Shown here piece after piece: positions 52,437 to 63,083 of a DNA stretch of 64,000 nt. The stretch covers positions 1,798,001-1,862,000 of the forward strand of contig JAPTYO010000018.1 of the NCBI GenBank assembly GCA_036873135.1. Reading direction: 5' to 3'. Each line of letters opens with the position of its first letter. Position 1 is the first letter of the stretch. The notes under the pieces are model-generated. The model made no database searches and was not told the DNA's origin. It saw only the letters and a list, made by a program, of their open reading frames with translations. A program made the position numbers and the translations under genes. This DNA comes from Clarkia xantiana subsp. parviflora (taxonomy: Eukaryota > Streptophyta > Magnoliopsida > Myrtales > Onagraceae).

Positions 52437-53945
52437 ATAGCCTGCCATCAAGAGACGACCGTCCACCGGGGGACGGTAGGCAACCGAACAATTAGAGAAG
52501 ACAGCATGTACCCCCGGCCAGACAACCCACTCCTCAGGGGCAACCTATACCCCCCGCGCATCAAGCCACACTCCAAGATCAACAAGTAAATAATCAAGGG
52601 GGACCATCACGCCCAGCTGGGGGCGAGTCCTCCACTGCCTCGACTCCTATAAGTCGGCGACCACAAGAGCAGGGGGCACGACAGGGGGTACAGTCTCAAG
52701 GATATCAATATATGGCACCCCTGAGGGGTATCACTATGAAGAGCGTCCTCAAGAGTATCCTTATGGCATGCCAACACAAGGAAACAATAACCGGGCTCAC
52801 ACCACTAACACGAGGCCAGTGCATTCGCAGGAGCACCATCAGTGACCCCAGGATTCATGAACGCACTAGATGAGCTTTTGGCATATAGAGAGGCTGTGAG
52901 AAACAGGCAAGAAAGACAGTATACACAAGCGGAGCAACACCAGCAGGCGAATGAACACCCACAAGGAGAGCAGTATCAGTAGGAAGAGCAGATCCCAGAG
53001 GAAGAACAACACACACACCCTCCAACTGGGCAACGTGAAAGTCAAGGCAGAAACGAGAAAGTACCACCTCCGAGAGATAGAAAGCATTTCGTCCCTCCAA
53101 TGCAACCTCAAGCACCCCAAGGGGCATGGACATACACCCCATTGAGGGACAATGCACAGCCACAACAACCAATGAGGCAAGAGTTCCATCATCCACCCCC
53201 ACAGGGATACCCACATTACATGTACAGTCCTTATCATCACGGACATGGAGTCCCGGCGAGCCCGATGATAACCTATGATGGACCCCAAAGGAACTATAGA
53301 CCATCACCAGTGATGCTAACTCAGGAGGACATAGAAGCAATGATTGCGAAGAAGATGAACGAATTAAAAATGAATGGATTGCATTGGCTGAGTGATAGCA
53401 CGAATCACCCCTTCACTAGGGAACTGGAAAACAACAAAGTGCCTGATGTGTTGCACTTGATAAAGATAGAAAAGTATAATGGCAAGACAGACCCCTTGGA
53501 ACACATCCAACAACATGAGGCCTTCCTCTTGGGTAGGACTACAGATGACCGCTACAAGGCGCTGTTGTTCCCAAATACGTTATCAGGGGTTGCATCTCAC
53601 TGGTTCTTCAGCCTACCAACTGAGAGCATCCATTCATGGGCACAACTGAAAGCTAAGTTCCTCCATAGGTACCTAGGAGAAAGGAAGCTACTCAAGGGAA
53701 CCAGTTCACTTGATGATGTGAAGCAGGAGCATGAAGAGACGTTAGCAAACTATAACACTAGGTTCAACCAGAACCTAGCTGATATACAAGGGGACATAAC
53801 TTAGGGCGAGATCATAAGGGCTTTCATAAGAAACCTCGGACGCTTTGGTTCAACCTTGGCAGAAAAGATGGCTAAAAAACCCGCCGGCACACTGGAGGAG
53901 CTCGCGGAGAGGATAAAGACCCATATTAACTGGAAATGCACATAA
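52437..53945 (+). pseudogene. Element D gag, disrupted
   Basis: Opens with ATG 52437 (MTNSLPSRDDRPPGDGR), stops at 52491, and has a Gln/Pro-rich low-complexity region with further breaks (for example TAG near 52981). The gag core starts about 53380: TNHPFTRELEN, KYNGKTDPLEHIQQHEAFLL, HWFFSLPTESIHSW, LLKGTSSLDDVKQ, NYNTRFNQNLADI. TAG at 53802-53804 interrupts it, and it resumes IIRAFIRNLGRFGSTLAEKM. It is clearly related to the gag core of A-C but in its own subfamily. Confidence 0.82.
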
Positions 53946-54082
53946 TGAGCTAGAGGGCAAAGATTCAGGCCACCAAGTAAGAGAACGCAAAGCCAAACAG
54001 AGGAAAACCACCTCAGGTCCCTCAGCCCATTAGCAACAAGACTGGCGTCCGCCCCAGCCAAGAAATCATACAGGTGAGCAGC

Positions 54083-55080
54083 TGAGAGCAAGGGAAATCA
54101 ACGTCATCAAGTTCATACCATTGAATACAACTCCGGCAGTTGTATTAAGAGAAATGAGGAATTTGAAGATATGGACACCCCCAGCAAGGTGGAGAGCCCC
54201 AATGGTTGGGACTGAAAAGGAAAAATGGTGCAGTAACCATGAAGAACATGGCCATGAAACAAACGAATGCTTCAGTCTAAAGTTGAGCATAAACAATGCA
54301 CTACAAAGGGGAGAATTGAAGCAATTCGTGGATCTCGGGGGCAGCAGTGCACTCGCAAGGCCAATGAAAAAGGAAAAGGAAAAGAGAAAGCCGATTACCA
54401 TCCCTGACCCACAAAAAGGGGGACAATCAACATGATTCAAGGTGGAATCGGGGCGGGCGGATCAGCAGCAAATGCAAGGGAGGTGTATGCCTCTAAAATA
54501 GATGCAACAACAAAGTGGAGAAAAAGGCCAAGAGAGGAATAGGAAATGGTAACTGAATTCTATGAGAAGGACAAGAGTCATATTGTCTTTCCACATGACG
54601 ATGCCTTAGTGATAACAATGGACACTGACAACTTCGATGTGAAAACAATACTCGTCAATGGGGGAAGTTCGGCAGATATACTGAAAATGCGCGTGCTTGA
54701 AGAGATAGGGAAAACCAATGCAAATATCAAACCGGTGAACCTTCCTCTAGTCGGATTCTCAGGGGCGACAAGTTACCCTCTAGGCATGATAAGTCTACCA
54801 GTAACACCGGGACAAGGGTGGACACAGCTGAAGATCAACGTGGACTTTTGGTAGTCGAAAACTTGGGAGCTTATAACAGGATCCTAGGGAGAACCACAAT
54901 AAACCCATATGAGATTGTACCCTCAATAGTCCACCAGAAATTGAAGTACATCACTGAGAATGGAATAGGAGAAGTCCTGGGTGATCAGCGCACCGCAAGG
55001 TAGTGTTACGTCAATTCCATGAGACGTAGGTCACAACAATCAGACACGGTAGCAATGGTGACGATATGGGGCAGACAGAG
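54083..55080 (+). pseudogene. Element D zinc-knuckle region and protease, disrupted
   Basis: The knuckle variant CSNHEEHGHETNEC (C-X2-H-X4-H-X4-C, ~54229-54273) is followed by INMIQGGIGAGG (equivalent to INVIHGG in A-C) and the protease: FPHDDALVITMD, ILVNGGSSADIL, GFSGATSYPLGMI, GAYNRILGRTTINP. The catalytic Asp of the DGGSS motif is Asn here (AAT 54657-54659, GAT in the others), so the protease would be inactive even without the stops (54539, 54852, 55001) and the frameshift near 54845. Confidence 0.82.
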
Positions 55081-55165
55081 AAAGAGCTCTCAAAAAGAGA
55101 AGAAAAAACAGCTAAGGCAAGGAAAAAAAAGGGTAGGAGTCACACTCTGCCTTAACAAGTAGATA

Positions 55166-55830
55166 TTGGGAAGATTGGCCAAGAGAACAGGAAATGGAAA
55201 GGTTGTAAGGGTAACAAGCATACCCTGGAAGTCAGATAATGAAAATGGAAGGAGTGTGAAAAGATCAATTGAAAGAGGCTTCAGGTACATAGAGGACGTG
55301 AAGCAAATGCCAGATGAACCCCTTACAAGTTACTTCCAAAGATTCGTGGAGTATAGGGCCAGCATGGAGGTAACAAGAGGGGAGGCTGTAAGAGCTTTCC
55401 TTAGAAACATCAATCCAACCTCATTCGAGGATTTTAGAGGTCATTATGAGGTAGTGATGACAAGCACGATGCGCGAACTTAAAGAGAAGTTGGACAAGGC
55501 ATTCGAAGAAGAAACGATACAGTAGAATGAAGAGTTCAAACAAGAAGAGACCCACATACAATGAGGGGGTGTAAATTTCAACTTTACACCTCTTAAGGTG
55601 CAAGTCGAAGAACTTTTCAAAAAACACCTGAGCAAGGAGTTGCCAGAATGCAAGGAGGAAGGTAAGGCCTTCCTTAGAAAAGACACAAGAGGATGGTGTG
55701 AATACTATGGAACGTGGGGGGGCATAAGACAAATGATTGCATGGTCTTGAAAATAGAGATTGAAGAGATGATCTACAAGGGAGGACTAAAAGAATACATA
55801 GCACCAGTGCCATCCACCACCAACTAAGGA
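55166..55830 (+). pseudogene. Element D second gag module (gag') and second knuckle
   Basis: Downstream of the protease, where reverse transcriptase should be, lies another gag-core-like segment: RGFRYIEDVKQMPDEPLTSY, FQRFVEYRASMEVTRGEAVR, AFLRNINP. It matches the pattern of the true gag (QRPDESLAHYYQRYTASVAE, FIRNL). After further breaks a knuckle-like WCEYYGTWGG..KTNDC and a MVLKIEIEEMIYKGGLKEYI helix follow, like ELKKEIEKMIQKGKL after the first knuckle. Element C has the same order. Confidence 0.7.
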
Positions 55831-56115
55831 AATCACACCAGCAGAACCCCATATCCTTGGTTTTATCTTTTATATAATGCATGTTTAGTCTTCTAAAACA
55901 ACTCTGGAGACGGAAAATTCACGAAGTTTCTCCAACTCTTCAACTATCTTTTGTTCCCTTAAAGTATGTCCTGGACAACCCACGACACCCCTCCTTTATA
56001 TAAGGCATGAATGCTTTCAGTGAAGTAGAAGTTTATCAAAATATTCACTAAACATGAGGTAACAATATCTCCACAAGTTCCTTACTTAGATATGACAACC
56101 AAGTGCATGACACTT
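55831..56115. other. Short non-coding stretch of element D
   Basis: No motif beyond a TATA-like TTTATATAAGG (55993-56003) preceded by CCCCTCC. This is reminiscent of the LTR promoters but no LTR border is seen nearby. Confidence 0.4.
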
Positions 56116-56740
56116 TCTGCGCCCTCCGAGAGCTCATCTCGTGAAAAATTATGCGCCCTCCGAGAGCCTATCTCGTGAAAAACTCTGCGCCCTCAGAGAG
56201 CCCATCTCGTGAAAAATTATGTACCCTCCGAGAGCCTATTTCGTGAAAAACTCTGCGCCCTACGAAAGCCCATCTCGCGAAAAATTATGTGCCCTCTTAG
56301 AGCCCATCTCGCGAAAACTCTGCGCCCTCCGAGAGCCTATCTCGCGAACTAATTATGTGCCTTCCGAGAGCCTATCTCGCGAACTAATTCAGTGCCTTCC
56401 GAGAGCCTATCTCGCGAACTAATTCTGTGCCTCCGAGAGCCTATCTCGTGAACTAATTCTGTGCCCTCCGAGAGCCTATCTCGCGAACTAACTCCGTGCC
56501 TTCCGAGAGCCTATCTCGTGAACTAATTATGTGCCTTCCGAGAGCCTATCTTGCGAACTAACTCTGTGCCTTCCGAGAGCCTATCTCGCGAACATATTCA
56601 GCGCCTTCCGAGAGCCTATCTCGCGAACACATTCTGTGCCCTCCGAGAAGCTGTCTCGTGAACATATTCAGCGCCTTCCGGTAGCCTATCTCGCGAACAC
56701 ATTTTGTGCCCTCCGAGAGCCTATCTCGCAAATACTTTCG
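56116..56740 (+). repeat. ~34-base tandem repeats of element D, about 18 copies
   Basis: The unit is close to TGCGCCCTCCGAGAGCCTAT + CTCGTGAAAAACTC, with a later variant CTCGCGAACTAATT. It occupies the same relative place as the repeat blocks of A, B and C. Confidence 0.93.
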
Positions 56741-57131
56741 GACTACAACAACATATTTTGAAAAACTTTACTATTTAAAGTAAGGATACATGATATGAGA
56801 AACACATGAGTTTTTTCATGATGATATTATAGGTATCACGGGGAAAGAGGAAGCTAAAGATACCTCAATAAAGTTAAATGCAAACACAAGAAAGGAATAC
56901 GCAAAGAACCAACCACAAAAGGCTACCACAGCCAGGTAACGAGTTATCCTACTATCCATACCACAAGTCAAGGAAAACATCATAAAGAAAGAAGACACAA
57001 CCAAGTTTAGTAGCAACTCCAAAATGTGCCTAAGTATGAGGCCTTCAAAACATAACCACTCAACCCATCAAGGGGAGGAAAAGCAAAGGAATATATACAA
57101 GGATAGAGAAATCAGATATTCAATCGGACGC
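56741..57131. other. End of visible element D, no gene recognised
   Basis: About 390 bases up to the insertion point of C. A minus-strand frame (57022-56816) is hydrophobic but resembles nothing known and is not counted as a gene. The five bases before C are GACGC; the matching target copy would lie beyond the window. Confidence 0.6.
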
Positions 57132-57426
57132 TGATGGGTTTCGCTATGGCCGTTAGGCCCTTTAACTACGAGTAAACGGCGAATAGGCCCACTGGGCCCT
57201 AAGAGAGGTCAAGAAGACCAATGCGGAGGGTCCCGATGGTGAAAGGTCCCGACAGAGTCGGTCCCGATAGGCGAGCTGGGCGCTCCCGATGAGATGCATT
57301 TAAGTAGGCCCCAGTGATGAATCGCTGAGAATGTTGGCCCTGTCACGATGACGAGGGGCCCCGAGCGGTGACACAATGAGATAGCTCTGGAGTTCCCGAT
57401 ACTGGTCGGGACTTGCTATCAGAGGT

Positions 57427-57571
57427 TGAGGCCGAGATACGCGGAGCGTGGCCGAGATAGATGAGATCATGGCCGAGACAGGCGGGATCGTGGCCGAGAT
57501 ACGCGGAGCGTGACCGAGATAGGCGAGATCATGGCCGAGATAGGCGGGATCGTGGCCGAGATAAGCGGAAC
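57427..57571 (+). repeat. ~20-21-base tandem repeats in U3 of element C
   Basis: About seven units near GGCCGAGATACGCGGAGCGT, with variants AGATAGGCGAGATCATGG and AGACAGGCGGGATCGTGG. The same unit is present in fewer copies in B U3 and as one or two copies in A (near 4075). An enhancer-type role is plausible. Confidence 0.88.
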
Positions 57572-57607
57572 GTGGGCTAACCACCCCAGCGGTTCACCAT
57601 GTAACTG

Positions 57608-57655
57608 AGGTAGCTCTTCGCCTATAAAAGAGCAGCAGTTACCTCAGATCGACAT
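57608..57655 (+). promoter_or_regulatory. Core promoter of element C inside an inverted repeat
   Basis: TATAAAAG (57623-57630) is flanked by GAGGTAGCTCTT and AGAGCAGCAGTTACCTC arms, the same arrangement as in A and B with different inner sequence. Confidence 0.6.
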
Positions 57656-57839
57656 ACGTTTTTATGAATACTGAGACTCTTGCTTGCCAGTTCATCGAGA
57701 TTATTGAGAGACTCATTTAAGCATCGGAGAGGGATTCTGGGTCACCGGCCGGTCTATTCCCCTCTTTCAGGATTACGTGGAGCGAAGGAGTTCAGATCGC
57801 CGTCAAGACCGTACTGGAGTTCCAACCGTGATCCTACAC

Positions 57840-57858
57840 TGGCGCCGTCTGTGGGAAA
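57840..57858 (+). other. Primer-binding site of element C
   Basis: TGGCGCCGTCTGTGGGAAAC, one base after the LTR. It is the same as A and B apart from an added A near the end. Confidence 0.85.
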
Positions 57859-57875
57859 CGCAACGAAAAGCAACA

Positions 57876-60092
57876 ATGACCTCTACTCGTTCAATGGCGG
57901 CTGGTAAGCAGAGAAAGCAAGGACAATCTGGTGGTTCCCGTCATCCTGCCGGAACTCTGAATTCGCCACCGGAGCGTGCTGAGGACCAAAATCTCCCCGC
58001 TGAAGTTTCCCGAACAGGGGGGCACAACGAAGTTCCTGAGGATATGGCAAGACACCAAGGGAATAGGGAGGAGGATGCTCATGATGCTCCTCCAAACGCG
58101 GACCTGGCAAAGACTGTGGCGGATGCCATGCCGATGTTCTTAGAGGCCATGGAGGCTCTCCTAGAGCGGAGAGAGGCTGCCAAGAGACAGGAGGAGGTGC
58201 CTCCGCCAAGGGAGGTTCAGAATGTACAGGAGGCCCAACCCAGAAACCAGGACAGGGGCAAGGAGCTTGCTCAGTCGGAACGATTTGTGATCGATGGGCC
58301 AGGACCAGTGCAGCATAGGACCATTCCCCTTAATGGTCCCATCACTCGCGACCAAGTGGTGAAGATCGTGAACATCTGCATGGGGGACGAGAAGCCGATG
58401 ATGTCGGAACTGAGGGATCGATCCACTCATCCCTTTGTTCCCCGACTGATAGACACCCTCGCCCCGCCAGGGCTAGGGATCCCTACGATTAAGGAGTAAG
58501 ATGGCGAAGGAGATCCAGTTCGCCATGTCCAGAAGCATCTCATGGCCTGTTTGGGCAGGGCCCCGAATGACGATATTGTGTGTGTGCTGTTCCCAGGTAC
58601 GCTCGGGGAGAGGGTCCTGACATGGTTCTTTAGCCTGCCCTCAGGATGCATCTCAAGCTGGGCTGATATGCATGACCGTTTCATCCAGCAGTACCAGGGT
58701 CGTCGGCGTCTCTTGAAGAGCGTGAGGTCCCTCGCCCAGGTAGTGCAGAAGCCCGACGAATCGCTGGCGCATTATTACCAGTGGTACACTGCCAGTGTAG
58801 CCGAAATCGATGAGGAGATATCGGAGGGAGAGACCATTCGCACCTTCCTTTGGAACCTGACAGCCCCCTATGGTTCCGACCTGATGCACAGCGTGGCTGA
58901 GAAGGCTGTGTGGAACATGGAGGCACTACAGAAGAGGGTGAAGCAGCAAATCGACGTGCAAGAGTCGAAAATGGCTGCCGGAGAGCTTGATCCTCCGAAG
59001 TCGAATAGGGGGAAGCAGTCGCTCAAGCCATTAGACGACCATAAGCGGAAGGATAAATCCGAGGGCAGTCGGAGTCGAGGTCGTTCTGATCGAAGGGAGG
59101 ACAGACGTCCCCCGAGGAAGGACAAGCGGGAGGACTATAACATCCCTCTGAATAGCTCCATGGCAGAGGTGTTAATGGTGATGGATCGACAGGGTATCTC
59201 CAGGTACCCCCCGAAGAAGGAAGGAGAATTTTTGGGATCCCGCACCGATCGTTATTATCGGTTCCACCGCGCCAGCGGTCACGACACTAACCATTGTCGG
59301 GAGTTGAAGAAGGAGATTGAAAAGCTGATCCAGAAGGGGAAGCTTAAGGAGTTTGTGGCTGAGAGGCGGTGTCGATCCCGCTCTCGATCCCGATCGCGGT
59401 CCCGTTCCCGATCCCGCGATCGGTCCCCAAAAACGAAGAAGTCGGAACCAAAGTCTTCTGGTGCCCGTAAGGAGAAGCGGGGCACCATCAATGTGATTCA
59501 CGGAGGATTTGCCGCAAGAGGTGACACCACAGCCTCTCGGGAGGTCTATGCCTCTAGAATTTCCGCTGCTGTGGTGCTGGGCAAGAGGTCCCGATCCTGG
59601 ACCGCGAAGGAAGAGATGGTGATTTCCTTTTCAGCGGAGAACCTGATAGGTGTGGAGAGTCCACACGATGATGCTTTGGTCGTGACCCTGGACGTGGATG
59701 GGTACGAAATGAAGCGAATATTGATCGACGGAGGGAGTTCCTCCGATATTCTGTTTATGGATGCGCTGGAGGCCGTGGGAAAAACGAAGAAGGATCTGAA
59801 GGAGGTGAACTTCCCGATGGTTGGGTTCTCTGGTTTTACCTCCTACCCGCTGGGAATGATCACCTTACCAGTGGAGTTTGGTAGCGGGTGGAAAGCGGAA
59901 AGGAGGAATGTGGACTTCGTGGTGGTTGAGTCCGCGGGGACTTTCAACGCGATTATCGGGAGAACCACCATCAACCCCCTGATGGCTGTTGCCTCGACGG
60001 TTCACCAGAAGATGAAGTTCCCGACTTACCATGGAGTCGGGGAGGTCAAGGGCGACCAGGTGGCTTCTAGGAAGTGCTATGTTAATGCCACC
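57876..60092 (+). pseudogene. Element C gag and first protease (one in-frame stop)
   Basis: ATG 57876 reads MTSTRSMAAGKQRKQGQSGG. Gag core: TIPLNGPITRDQVVKI, TWFFSLPSG, YYQWYTASVAEIDEE. The knuckle has Tyr for the first Cys (YYRFHRASGHDTNHC), then come the Arg-Ser tract (~59369-59420), GTINVIHGG and the protease ILIDGGSSSDIL. TAA at 58497-58499 is the only interruption (Tyr codon TAT in A); the frame continues beyond it. This part is close kin to gag-protease of A and B, and similarity to them ends at NATR (about 60092), where B goes on toward reverse transcriptase. Confidence 0.88.
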
Positions 60093-61454
60093 CGCGGAAA
60101 GATGAATAAGGGAAATGAGAAAATGAACGACAATCCGCCACCTGCGAAGCGTGGCGTCATCAATGTGATTCATGGAGGGCCAGCTGCAGGAGGAAGCATT
60201 TCTAATGCTTGTGATGTCTATGCTGCGCAATTACAAGTTTTGCCCAAGTATGGAAAAATACGCCAACCAGAGAAGGAAGACGTGGTCATCCTATTCTCAA
60301 ATGCTGACAAGAAGCACATAGTCTACCCCCACGATGATGCTCTTGTCATTACAATGGATGTCAACGGATATGATGTGCGAAAGATATTCGTGGATGGTGG
60401 AAGTGCCGCAGACTTACTGCATGTAGAAGTTCTCAAGAAATTGGGAAAGACGGAAGCCGGTCTTTCGCCAAGCACATTCCCGCTAGTCAGCTTCGCAGGA
60501 GCTTCAACATACCCGTTGGGTATGATCACACTGCCAGTCATCCTAGGAGAAGGTTGGAAGGCGCTTTATATCAATGTCACATTTGTAGTGGTGAGCACCC
60601 TAGGAGCATACAACGACATCGTGCCGTCCACCGCTCACCAATAGATGAAGTTCCTAACTCCTCATGGGATCGGCGAATTGCTAGGTGACCAAACAGCCAC
60701 ACGGAAGTGCTACGTCAACGCTCTAAGGAAGATGAAGCAAATGTCCATTTCCATGATAGAAGTTGGTGTGAAAAGAAAGCTGTTCGCTTCAAGTGATGAT
60801 GATGAAGGAAAAAAGAAGGAGTTAACACCAAGAGCTGGACTCGACAGGATGCTTTTCCAAACAAGACGAAGCGTCCTAGATATCATACAAGGACAAGAAG
60901 AGTCCATTACAGCTTACTTCAAGAGGTTCGCCCAAAATGCAACCGCACTAAGGGAAACCAAAAAAGAAGTCATCACTGCGTTTTACTTGAATATGAATGC
61001 GCCAACGTTTTTGCTGTTCGGAAGAATATATGGATGGCGTACAACCAAGACGATGGCATGCCTGAAGGATAAGTTGGAAACTGCAATCTCTTGTGAACGC
61101 GAGCTGGGATGGGGCACAGCTCTCAGCACGAATCTGGAAGTTCAACCTGCAAGACAACCAGGAAGCTCAAGCGTCGAATACGCCGATATCTTCACTCCCT
61201 TAAACACAGAGGTTGAAGAGATATACATTAAGCTCCTGGAAAACAAGCTTCCGGGTCCACTCGAGCCGATGACTGCCTTCCTAGGTAGGAACGTCGAAGA
61301 TTGGTACCGATACCACCAAACATGGGGGCACCATACTAACAGCTGCTTAACTTTGAGAATGGAGATCGAGGAGTTCATTGCACATGGAGCTTTGGGAAGC
61401 TATGTTGCAAGTGACGATGCTCGTCCGCCACCAAGACATCTCAAAGGGAGATAG
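60093..61454 (+). pseudogene. Element C second protease and second gag module (one in-frame stop)
   Basis: In frame with the preceding gag-protease. It starts with a fresh GVINVIHGGPAAGG motif and a second protease (VYPHDDALVITMD, IFVDGGSAADLL, FAGASTYPLGMITLP, catalytic Asp kept). TAG at 60642-60644 interrupts where relatives have HQK. Then comes a gag-core-like stretch (DIIQGQEESITAYFKRFAQN, ATALRETKKEVITAFYLNMN) and a knuckle-like YRYHQTWGHHTNSC with EIEEFIAHGALGSYV, ending at 61454. The same order is seen in D, so the module is inherited, not a one-off accident. Substitutions in the knuckle and at the gag core suggest a changed role. Confidence 0.8.
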
Positions 61455-63083
61455 ACTATCCACTCTTTATCTATCTTTACATCTTTGTCAACATGTCTAT
61501 TCTAGCTGAGAACTTAAGTGTTGTTTACTCTTCTGTACTTAGAAATATTTCGGAAAGAGCGATCAGTAGACGCCTTCTTGCAAGTGATTGTACGCATAAC
61601 AAAATTCTAATGAAGATTAATCTACTTTCGTAGGTACATCTCTATAATACACATTTTACTTCGGATTAACACCAAGTAACAAACAACAAGCATATTACTC
61701 ATATCAACAACTCAAGTCATTATCCTGTGCAACTTATATTATGCGACATCAAGAAGATTACAACAATACAAGCTAAACGGTATGTGTAACGAGGAACTTA
61801 TGGCATACAACGTCAACATATCTATTATCTACACCAACAAGGAGTTTATTTCTCCATCTATAACGGCGTCTATCTCAAGAAGATGTCGGCAACACAAAGC
61901 CATCGCGCTATGTGCACAGTTAACTTATATGTCGCAATGACAACTTGCGGATTATCTACAAAAAGGGACTTATAAAAATTCTCTACTCAAAGTGACGGCT
62001 ATTCCAAAGACGTCAAATACATGCAATATCTTGGAAAATACCAAGGTCTACTATCAAAATGACGACTATTCCAAAGGCGTTAACAACAAGCAATATCTTG
62101 GATAAACACCAAAATTTACTATCAAAAGTGACATGCTGCGACATCCTCCTTGCAAGGGCAAACCCCATGTTCACATCTATCAAAGTAGCATGCTGCGACA
62201 TTCTCCTTGCGAGGGCAAACCCCATGTTTACTTCTAAAAAATGGCATGCTGCGAGATCCTCTTAGAGGCAAATCCTCATGTTCATAGCCATTCCATGCAT
62301 ACAAACCAGGATGCGGCACTTAGGTGGGACTGATCACCCCATCGTGGCGGAAGTTCTCTTGTTAGACGACAACCCCACACATCTACAAAGTATGTACATC
62401 CCTCTTAAGGGTCTATATGCCATGAAGATACATTCCTTGATAGGATAACTTCATGTACACTCAAACTATACATATCCTCTTAAGGATCCAGACATAATGA
62501 AGACCTATACTTTAAGTGGGCAGGCTTCATTCAAAAACGCTAGCAGGAGCGCACCCTGTTTGAAAAACTCACCAAACTTACAAGTCGAGTCTTGTACAAC
62601 GTCGCCTTAGAGTGGAACTAAGAAACTGTATAAACTTAAGTCTTGCTTCGTCAAGACGACACAACTACATGTTAAAGGGCCAAGTGCCAAGTACATTACT
62701 ATTTACAATACTACAAGTACCAAGTGTACATACAATGCCATGCCTTGGAAATTCTTTCAAGAGGGGCGCTAATAACACCCTGCAAGGCGCAAGTCGCAAC
62801 ATTGGATGTGTTATCCATTATGAGAAGGATATCAATCTTATCATGCAAGTCCAATACATACGGACAACGAAGGATAACGCAAGGTATGAAATATTACTAG
62901 CACGTTTTCACGTGTTTATTATTATTGAAAACAGGTCCAAGTGACAAAATACCATGCAAGCAAACGCATAAACGAAGGTTGGGATAAAAGCCTCAACATA
63001 ACATCAACCCGTTCACAAAGGGTTCAATATAATGGAAGCAAACAACGTGTTACCATCCAAGAGATGACATCATCTCCAAAAGA
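61455..63083. other. Non-coding region of element C between sense and antisense genes
   Basis: About 1.6 kb without a supported gene on either strand, containing the tandem repeats listed next. The region around 62290-62950 holds no recognised motif. Confidence 0.65.
61985..62285 (+). repeat. Tandem repeats of element C
   Basis: Two ~70-base copies (TATTCCAAAG.CGT...GCAATATCTTGGA...CTATCAAAA, 61990-62125) are followed by three ~57-base copies (GCATGCTGCGACAT.CTCCTT...GGCAAACCCCATGTT, 62117-62285). Confidence 0.85.

Larger units (their letters stand above)
51610..57131 (+). mobile_element. Element D: decayed non-autonomous Tat-related retrotransposon, interrupted by C
   Basis: 5' LTR, modified primer site, gag, zinc-knuckle variant, protease, then a second gag-like module and a second knuckle, followed by a tandem-repeat block. 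No reverse transcriptase, RNase H or integrase signature is present. At 57132 the LTR of element C begins, so the rest of D lies beyond C and outside the window. Many stops and frameshifts make it dead. The 5' limit is inferred from TGATGG, which matches the other LTR starts. Confidence 0.7.
57132..57838 (+). repeat. 5' LTR of element C
   Basis: 707 bases, TGATGGGTTTCG...TCCTACA, close to the A LTR at its start and to A/B at its end (GCATCGGAGAGGGATTCTGG). It has a single copy of the TTTAAGTAGGCCCC motif that is tandemly repeated in A. Confidence 0.9.

Noticed and set aside
53100..53340. Minus-strand frames in D gag (Leu/Val-rich, 52855-53340)
   Set aside because: Opposite a recognisable gag; hydrophobic only because the sense strand is Gln/Pro-rich.
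56219..56761. Open frames across the D tandem repeats
   Set aside because: Open only because the 34-base repeat lacks stops in that frame; the peptide is a pure repeat.
56816..57022. Hydrophobic minus-strand frame at the end of D as a remnant of its antisense gene
   Set aside because: Position would fit, but there is no coiled-coil pattern or similarity to the antisense genes of A, B or C.
57300..57584. Minus-strand frame in the C LTR with repeated YLGH-type peptide
   Set aside because: Produced by the ~20-base U3 repeats, not a gene.
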